The translations under genes and the position numbers were made by a program. The notes below the pieces were generated by a model. That model was not told the DNA's origin, did no database searches, and saw only the letters and a list, made by a program, of their open reading frames with translations. Of a stretch of DNA of 16,343 nucleotides, positions 13,013 through 16,343 are shown one piece after another; the first letter of the stretch is position 1, and each line of letters opens with the position of its first letter. The DNA is from CAZMHJ01 sp964566075. Its GTDB lineage: Bacteria; Patescibacteriota; Saccharimonadia; Saccharimonadales; CAIOMD01. The stretch spans positions 1 to 16,343 of the forward strand of contig CAZMHJ010000022.1 of NCBI GenBank assembly GCA_964566075.1, in the 5' to 3' direction.

Positions 13013-13032
13013 TTATCCACACATGTGCATAA
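13013..13032. promoter_or_regulatory. Two inverted DnaA-box matches
   Basis: TTATCCACA (13013-13021, plus) and TGTGCATAA (13024-13032, which is TTATGCACA on minus) both fit TTATNCACA perfectly and are two bases apart. An AT-rich stretch (12973-13012) lies beside them, between divergent transcription units. This may be a DnaA-regulated promoter or part of an origin; two boxes alone do not define oriC and no dnaA or dnaN is in the window. Confidence 0.4.
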
Positions 13033-13052
13033 CCTATTTTGACCCACAAGTA

Positions 13053-13081
13053 TTGTCTTTAACCCCTGTTATTGGTATAGT
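13053..13081 (+). promoter_or_regulatory. Promoter of the tRNA-Val transcript
   Basis: TTGTCT (13053-13058), a 17-base spacer and TATAGT (13076-13081) preceded by TGG (extended -10). The start near 13088 gives a leader of about 115 bases before tRNA-Val, containing the tRNA fragments described below. Confidence 0.6.
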
Positions 13082-13097
13082 TATGGGGCATTGTTTT

Positions 13098-13116
13098 GGG
13101 CAATTAGCTCATTTGG
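13098..13116 (+). repeat. Partial copy of the tRNA-Val 5' end
   Basis: 19 bases match tRNA-Val positions 13202-13220 with one difference (GGGCAATTAGCTC against GGGCGATTAGCTC). The similarity stops in the D loop and no cloverleaf follows. A second short piece, GCGCTCTAGC at 13146-13155, is the exact reverse complement of tRNA-Val 13220-13229. Confidence 0.7.
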
Positions 13117-13201
13117 AACGCCGGTAGCAATACATCAATAGCGCTGCGCTCTAGCTAAGACAAGCCTCAGATACCATGCAGTACCTTACCTATCCCATTA
13201 C

Positions 13202-13278
13202 GGGCGATTAGCTCATTTGGCTAGAGCGCTTCCTTGACGTGGAAGAGGTGAGAGGTTCGAATCCTCTATCGCCCACCA
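13202..13278 (+). tRNA. tRNA-Val, anticodon GAC
   Basis: Complete cloverleaf: acceptor GGGCGAT/ATCGCCC, D arm GCTC/GAGC, anticodon stem CTTCC/GGAAG with loop TTGACGT (anticodon GAC, codon GUC), T arm AGAGG-TTCGAAT-CCTCT, discriminator A and encoded CCA. It has its own promoter and a terminator starting at the last base. Confidence 0.96.
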
Positions 13279-13315
13279 ACTTAAAATACCCCTAATGACA
13301 GGGGTATTTTAAGTT
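13278..13315 (+). terminator. Terminator of the tRNA-Val unit
   Basis: A perfect 16-bp stem, 13278-13293 with 13300-13315, loop AATGAC, with a T-rich 3' strand (GGGGTATTTTAAG). It begins at the final A of the tRNA CCA, so release or processing must free that end. Confidence 0.75.
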
Positions 13316-13355
13316 GTTTAGTCGCTTGGTACGAAACGAGAAGCATACAAGGAGC

Positions 13356-13367
13356 CCTCTATCGCCC
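13356..13367 (+). repeat. Copy of the tRNA-Val 3' end
   Basis: CCTCTATCGCCC repeats tRNA-Val 13263-13274 exactly, 93 bases downstream, and is followed by TTTTT. Short direct repeats of a tRNA 3' end are typical of integration scars, but no integrase or cargo lies between them. Confidence 0.55.
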
Positions 13368-13453
13368 TTTTTGAGCTAAATGCTAATAGTATCTAACTGA
13401 TCATGAAAAACCAGATAAACGGCCTTATTAGTGCCTGACTAGCAATGTTATTG

Positions 13454-13483
13454 TTGCCTAACGAGCTCATGCTTTGCTATAGT
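13454..13483 (+). promoter_or_regulatory. Upstream promoter of the small-protein unit
   Basis: TTGCCT (13454-13459), an 18-base spacer and TATAGT (13478-13483) with a TGC extension. The stretch 13373-13453 before it holds nothing else I recognise. Confidence 0.5.
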
Positions 13484-13516
13484 GCTTATGAAAGCCCGTG
13501 TGGAGTGTATAGGGTA

Positions 13517-13546
13517 TTGACTTTTGTGGCCTAAATACTCTATAAT
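13517..13546 (+). promoter_or_regulatory. Main promoter of the small-protein gene
   Basis: TTGACT (13517-13522), an 18-base spacer and a perfect TATAAT (13541-13546). The start near 13553 leaves about 19 bases of leader with GAGG (13560-13563), eight bases before the TTG start. Confidence 0.8.
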
Positions 13547-13571
13547 TAACAGGTTAAACGAGGCGTTTTGT

Positions 13572-13688
13572 TTGAGTAACAATTCACCGTTAGATGGCTT
13601 TAAGCTATTCTACGAAGAGCTGCACTCATCAAAAGAGTTTGTAAACCGTATTCGTCGCTTGCGACGAGCTGCGGCACAGGCAAACTAA
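13572..13688 (+). CDS. Small basic protein of 38 residues, unrecognised
   Basis: A TTG start at 13572, GAGG eight bases upstream, and stop TAA 13686-13688. The peptide opens with a short polar segment (MSNNSPLDGF), continues as a probable amphipathic helix (KLFYEELHSSKEFVNRI) and ends in a strongly basic tail (RRLRRAAAQAN). There are no cysteines and no membrane segment. A consensus promoter in front and a strong terminator 18 bases behind show that this is a dedicated transcription unit and not a chance frame. The basic tail suggests contact with nucleic acid or the ribosome, which is inference only. It lies just upstream of nrdR but is separated from it by the terminator. Confidence 0.7.
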   Translation: MSNNSPLDGFKLFYEELHSSKEFVNRIRRLRRAAAQAN

Positions 13689-13706
13689 ATCAGATAGAAT
13701 CAGCGT

Positions 13707-13740
13707 AAAAGGACGTTTCCCACAGGAAACGTCCTTTTTT
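13707..13740 (+). terminator. Terminator of the small-protein gene
   Basis: A 12-bp stem, AAGGACGTTTCC (13709-13720) with its complement (13725-13736), loop CACA, and a T-run to 13740. It separates the small-protein gene from nrdR. Confidence 0.92.
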
Positions 13741-13764
13741 CCACTATGAATTTTTACAGCGTTA

Positions 13765-13780
13765 TGTCAATATATTGACA
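13765..13780 (+). promoter_or_regulatory. NrdR-box-like palindrome on the nrdR start codon
   Basis: TGTCAATATATTGACA is a perfect 16-base palindrome whose last base is the A of the nrdR ATG. Its core CAATATATTG fits the NrdR-box core CWATATATWG. A weaker match sharing the right half (ATATATTGTG) lies at 13784-13799, inside the gene. Binding here would block nrdR expression, suggesting autoregulation. The nrdR promoter itself is not clear; TATATT inside the palindrome could be the -10. Confidence 0.6.
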
Positions 13781-14226
13781 TGGAATGCATATATTGTGGG
13801 CACAAAACAAAAGTTACAAATAGTCGACCCCTTAAAAAAGATCACCAGACCTGGCGCAGGCGTGAATGTTTATCATGTCATGCAACCGTCACCTCTATTG
13901 AGGGGCTCGATTTACAAGGTTCTCTTAGGGCTGAAAAGCATAACGGCTCAATCGAGCCGTTTGAACGAGACAAACTATATATAAGTATTTATAAGGCAAT
14001 TGACCACTTACCAAACCCTGCTATAACGGCAAGTAGCTTAACAGCAACTGTTTTACGACATCTGCTACAGGTAAAGCCATTAGATCCAGTTATACCTACG
14101 AAAGAAATTGCAAAACATACTGCAAGTGTACTCAGGCGCTATAATGCTGCCAGTTCGGTGCGTTACTTATCATTCCAAACAACTATGCAGTTACCCAACG
14201 ATGTTCGGCGTACGCTCAAGCGCTAA
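13780..14226 (+). CDS. nrdR: Transcriptional repressor NrdR (zinc ribbon plus ATP-cone)
   Basis: 148 residues, normal length. The N-terminal zinc ribbon has C3, C6 (MECIYCG), C30 and C33 (RRECLSCH), with the conserved NSRP segment near residue 14. The ATP-cone domain spans about 46-137 (EPFERDKLYISIYKAI, PTKEIAKHTASVLRRYN). NrdR senses dATP/ATP and represses ribonucleotide reductase genes; none is visible in this window. The terminator at 13707-13740 isolates the gene, and the ATG sits on an NrdR-box-like palindrome. Its stop is seven bases from the stop of the convergent glycosyltransferase gene, with no terminator between them. Confidence 0.94.
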   Translation: MECIYCGHKTKVTNSRPLKKDHQTWRRRECLSCHATVTSIEGLDLQGSLRAEKHNGSIEPFERDKLYISIYKAIDHLPNPAITASSLTATVLRHLLQVKPLDPVIPTKEIAKHTASVLRRYNAASSVRYLSFQTTMQLPNDVRRTLKR

Positions 14227-14233
14227 TAGCTGA

Positions 14234-15844
14234 CTACTTTTTAACCGCTTTTTCGGTAACGTCAAACTTACCTAAGTATCTGCCGAATAATAATCGTGTC
14301 TGTGCAACGAGTGCCGCGAGACCACTGTACACAATTGTAGTGACTGGCAAATATACCCACTGCAAAATCATATAGACACGGTGACGCATCTTATAGCGAG
14401 GTGGTTTTGGTGGCAACAGACGAATACTAAAGTAAATACTTACAAACAAGCCGGCCATTGCAAAAGTTTGTATGCGACTAGCAATGATTGGTAATTGATT
14501 TGCAATCAAGCTCATACTTGCTTGTGGAGCTAAATACAGGGGTACAAATGCACCCAACAACAGAATAAGTGATGCCGTAGCCCACGAAACATGACCTTCT
14601 ATCAAACGAGTCGTTTTAAAGAATAAGTCCCACTTGGGTACTTTATTATCCTTACGCCAGCCTGTTTGCAAAACGTAGGCGATGTCGCTGGCACCCCACG
14701 CCCAGCGACGCACTTGGATAAATTGGGCTTTCAGTGTTTTAACGTAGCTACTTGCAAGTACTGCGTCTTGATAAATAGGCACCAAAATCGGCACCACTTC
14801 GTGCACGCCATCGTATCTAAAGTAGGTCCGCCAATACTGATGGCCGTCTTCAACAATGGTGCGAACACTCCAAAAGTCAGTATCGGCAAGTGTTTGCATA
14901 CTCTGTGAGTGAGAGGCAAAGTTACGAATCATATGGGGTCTGAGTGCTAAGACAATGTTCCAGAACGAGTTACCGGTAGCAATAACGCGCATCGGTGCTG
15001 GCACATCCCAAATATTGTTCGTAAACATAGATACCGGCTGGAATGAAGTACGAACGGGGTCTGGACACGCGATATAGGCGTACATAACAGATGCAAAGTA
15101 TTGTGGATGCGGGCGATTATCGGCATCAAGGGTCGTTACAATCACGTTTTTATAAGGGATTTCTTTTTCATCGAGTAATACTTTCAGCCGTCGACCAGCA
15201 TAAGTGATGTTACCACCCTTGCCGATTACTTCGTTCGGCATGTCTTTTGGATGCTTAACTGCCTCCATATGGTAAAAATGGTGACCAAACTCCTTAGAAA
15301 GCTCAGTTACGGTTGCCTCAACCTCCGTTCCTCCCCGCTCTTCGTAGGCAATCAGCACAATCATTTTTTTATGATTAAAATCAGTCTTTAAGATACTTTT
15401 GAGCGTTGGCTCAATAATGTCACGACTTTCGTTATAAACAGCGATAATCACCGCTTGTAAAATGTCCTTTTGGTACAGCCGATCATCGGCTCGTTCTTGG
15501 ATAGCCAGCAAATTACGACGGTGCCATTTGGGTGAAATACCCTGCTCGTACTGCTTAAAGGCCTTAGCCGGGTTATCAAGCTCCTCTACCAACTTGAGCC
15601 ACTCGTATGACATGTGTTGGTTGAGCCGACGATAGCCCTGAATAACCCGAAGACTCATCACAAGTGCCTTGAAGACCCAGATTAGCAGATACGCAATGAT
15701 AAAATAGGCCGCAAGCGTTGGGCTAATAAGGCTTAAAATTACCGGTGATAGCAACATCAGCCAGCTTAATATACCCGGCAACCGCTCAAACCAGCGATAG
15801 ACTTTATCCCGCTCTTCTACTAATGGGATTTCTATTTGTTTCAT
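14234..15844 (-). CDS. Membrane-bound family 2 glycosyltransferase (processive-type)
   Basis: 536 residues from ATG 15844. Two N-terminal membrane helices (about 25-66) precede a cytoplasmic GT-A domain: AVIIAVYNES at 131-140, a DxD-type TTLDADNRP (D240, D242), VEDGHQYWR (331-339) giving the TED-like base D333, and QVRRW (377-381). Three or more C-terminal membrane helices follow (from about 415). The QxxRW signature is that of cellulose, chitin and hyaluronan synthase-like enzymes that build and extrude a beta-linked polysaccharide; product and sugar donor are unknown. An in-frame start 42 bases upstream would overlap the preceding gene; ATG 15844, 10 bases after that gene's stop, is favoured. 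The C-terminus is basic (VTEKAVKK). Confidence 0.87.
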   Translation of the reverse strand: MKQIEIPLVEERDKVYRWFERLPGILSWLMLLSPVILSLISPTLAAYFIIAYLLIWVFKALVMSLRVIQGYRRLNQHMSYEWLKLVEELDNPAKAFKQYEQGISPKWHRRNLLAIQERADDRLYQKDILQAVIIAVYNESRDIIEPTLKSILKTDFNHKKMIVLIAYEERGGTEVEATVTELSKEFGHHFYHMEAVKHPKDMPNEVIGKGGNITYAGRRLKVLLDEKEIPYKNVIVTTLDADNRPHPQYFASVMYAYIACPDPVRTSFQPVSMFTNNIWDVPAPMRVIATGNSFWNIVLALRPHMIRNFASHSQSMQTLADTDFWSVRTIVEDGHQYWRTYFRYDGVHEVVPILVPIYQDAVLASSYVKTLKAQFIQVRRWAWGASDIAYVLQTGWRKDNKVPKWDLFFKTTRLIEGHVSWATASLILLLGAFVPLYLAPQASMSLIANQLPIIASRIQTFAMAGLFVSIYFSIRLLPPKPPRYKMRHRVYMILQWVYLPVTTIVYSGLAALVAQTRLLFGRYLGKFDVTEKAVKK

Positions 15845-15854
15845 AGATATAAAC

Positions 15855-16205
15855 CTATTGTAAGTTAAGAATTGCGCCCGAAACAATCAGATTGAACAAA
15901 AGTGCCACAATAGTGAGTGATAATATCAGCAGACTGAGCGTACGACGCTGTGAATATAAGCGAGCACTAAGAAAAATGGCGACAAGTGCCATCACAACAG
16001 CCGCAACCGCAAAACTATATAGCTCGTAATTACTGCCTTTTGGGAATCCACCTAAACCAAGCTCTGATTCATATCGGATTATAGCGACACTGCGACTTGT
16101 GTCGATACGAAGCGTCGTGGTGATTACATTGATAAGTGCCCCTAATATTACAACTAGGTTGAGAAATAATATGGGCCTATCTTGAAAGTATTTTTTAGTA
16201 AACAT
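15855..16205 (-). CDS. Small integral membrane protein, function unknown
   Basis: 116 residues with three predicted membrane helices: about 13-29 (LFLNLVVILGALINVI), 63-82 (LYSFAVAAVVMALVAIFL) and 92-113 (LLILSLTIVALLFNLIV). The first loop (about 33-60, RIDTSRSVAIIRYESELG) is likely outside the cell. It lies 10 bases upstream of the glycosyltransferase gene and shares its transcript, so it may be an accessory subunit for polysaccharide synthesis or export; that is inference from position. I recognise no family motif. Confidence 0.75.
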   Translation of the reverse strand: MFTKKYFQDRPILFLNLVVILGALINVITTTLRIDTSRSVAIIRYESELGLGGFPKGSNYELYSFAVAAVVMALVAIFLSARLYSQRRTLSLLILSLTIVALLFNLIVSGAILNLQ

Positions 16206-16217
16206 TGATGTTCTTTA

Positions 16218-16226
16218 ATTATCTCA
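16218..16226 (-). promoter_or_regulatory. Possible extended -10 promoter of the membrane protein/glycosyltransferase operon
   Basis: Minus strand TGAGATAAT, with 12 bases to ATG 16205, so the leader would be only about five bases and no Shine-Dalgarno is evident. Alternatively the operon is read through from the tRNA genes upstream. Confidence 0.4.
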
Positions 16227-16229
16227 CAT

Positions 16230-16304
16230 TGGTGCGGGTAGAGAGAGTCGAACTCTCGTTTCATCCTTGGGAAGGATACATAATAGCCGTTATACGATAC
16301 CCGC
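16230..16304 (-). tRNA. tRNA-Gly, anticodon CCC
   Basis: Cloverleaf on the minus strand: acceptor GCGGGTA/TACCCGC, discriminator A, encoded CCA, anticodon stem TATCC/GGATG around the loop TTCCCAA (anticodon CCC, codon GGG), and T arm GAGAG-TTCGACT-CTCTC. It lies 11 bases after the tRNA gene that precedes it on the same strand. Confidence 0.94.
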
Positions 16305-16315
16305 GACGCCCTAAT

Positions 16316-16343
16316 TGGAGCCGATAAGCGGATTCGAACCGCT
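16316..16343 (-). tRNA. 3' end of another tRNA (cut by the window edge), perhaps tRNA-Thr
   Basis: On the minus strand AGCGG-TTCGAAT-CCGCT forms a T arm, followed by acceptor strand TATCGGC, discriminator U and CCA. The 5' half and anticodon are outside. A GCCGATA-type acceptor with U73 would suit tRNA-Thr, and U73 would pair with the A of the UGGA motif in the thrS leader, but identity is not shown. Confidence 0.8.

Noticed and set aside
13356..13367. The tRNA-Val 3' copy as the attachment site of a mobile element
   Set aside because: Only 93 bases separate the copies and there is no integrase, transposase or cargo in the window; kept only as a possible scar.
13488..13520. A ten-codon ATG frame right after an extended -10 (TGCTATAGT), looking like a leaderless mini-gene
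   Set aside because: Too short to judge; its end overlaps the next promoter, and chance is the simpler explanation.
1..16343. CRISPR arrays, insertion sequences and defence systems
   Set aside because: No regularly spaced repeats, transposase genes or nuclease/helicase defence cassettes are visible; ComM and RNase HI are housekeeping types.

Overview
The window looks like a chromosome segment from a Patescibacteria (CPR) bacterium, most likely Candidatus Saccharibacteria (TM7). Reasons: compact, mostly overlapping genes; a Saccharibacteria-like set of single-copy genes (comM, infC-rpmI-rplT, type A rnpB, an M50 protease, a MurT/GatD pair, a threonyl-tRNA synthetase without a TGS domain, nrdR); and several promoters sitting directly on start codons, predicting leaderless mRNAs. 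Genes end in TAA, TAG and TGA (murT ends in TGA), so the standard bacterial code applies and UGA is not recoded as in Gracilibacteria/Absconditabacteria. The taxonomic call is inference; there is no 16S here.

Layout. 1-368: end of an unrecognised gene, possibly frameshifted. 337-528: a promoter, a structured RNA candidate and a strong terminator. 571-2073: comM. 2082-3236: infC-rpmI-rplT with its own promoter and terminator; infC can only start at an AUU codon. 3240-4779, all on the minus strand: RNase P RNA, an ASCH-RNase HI fusion gene, a tRNA-like RNA with a 3' CCA, tRNA-Pro(GGG) and a second structured RNA with its own -10 and terminator. 4816-5718: an M50 site-2 protease and rpmB (L28), divergently transcribed. 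5780-7068, minus: a metallo-beta-lactamase-fold protein and a winged-helix/nucleotidyltransferase-like regulator. 7118-12969, minus: one tightly packed six-gene operon thrS-HAD-ATL-miaA-murT-gatD behind a T-box-like leader with terminator. 12970-13780: a gene-poor stretch with paired DnaA-box matches, tRNA-Val(GAC) surrounded by scrambled tRNA-Val fragments, and an independently transcribed 38-residue protein gene. 13780-14226: nrdR with an NrdR-box-like palindrome on its start codon. 14234-16205, minus: a membrane family 2 glycosyltransferase and a small membrane protein. 16230-16343, minus: tRNA-Gly(CCC) and the 3' end of another tRNA.

How the parts work together: the core is translation (IF3, L35, L20, L28, ThrRS, MiaA, three to four tRNAs, RNase P) and cell envelope (MurT/GatD lipid II amidation, glycosyltransferase, site-2 protease). 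If the leader is a T-box, uncharged tRNA-Thr would control not only thrS but also tRNA modification, alkyl-damage recognition and peptidoglycan amidation. The least explained material is RNA: three structured RNA candidates (372-528, 4403-4522, 4636-4779) plus the tRNA-Val relics.
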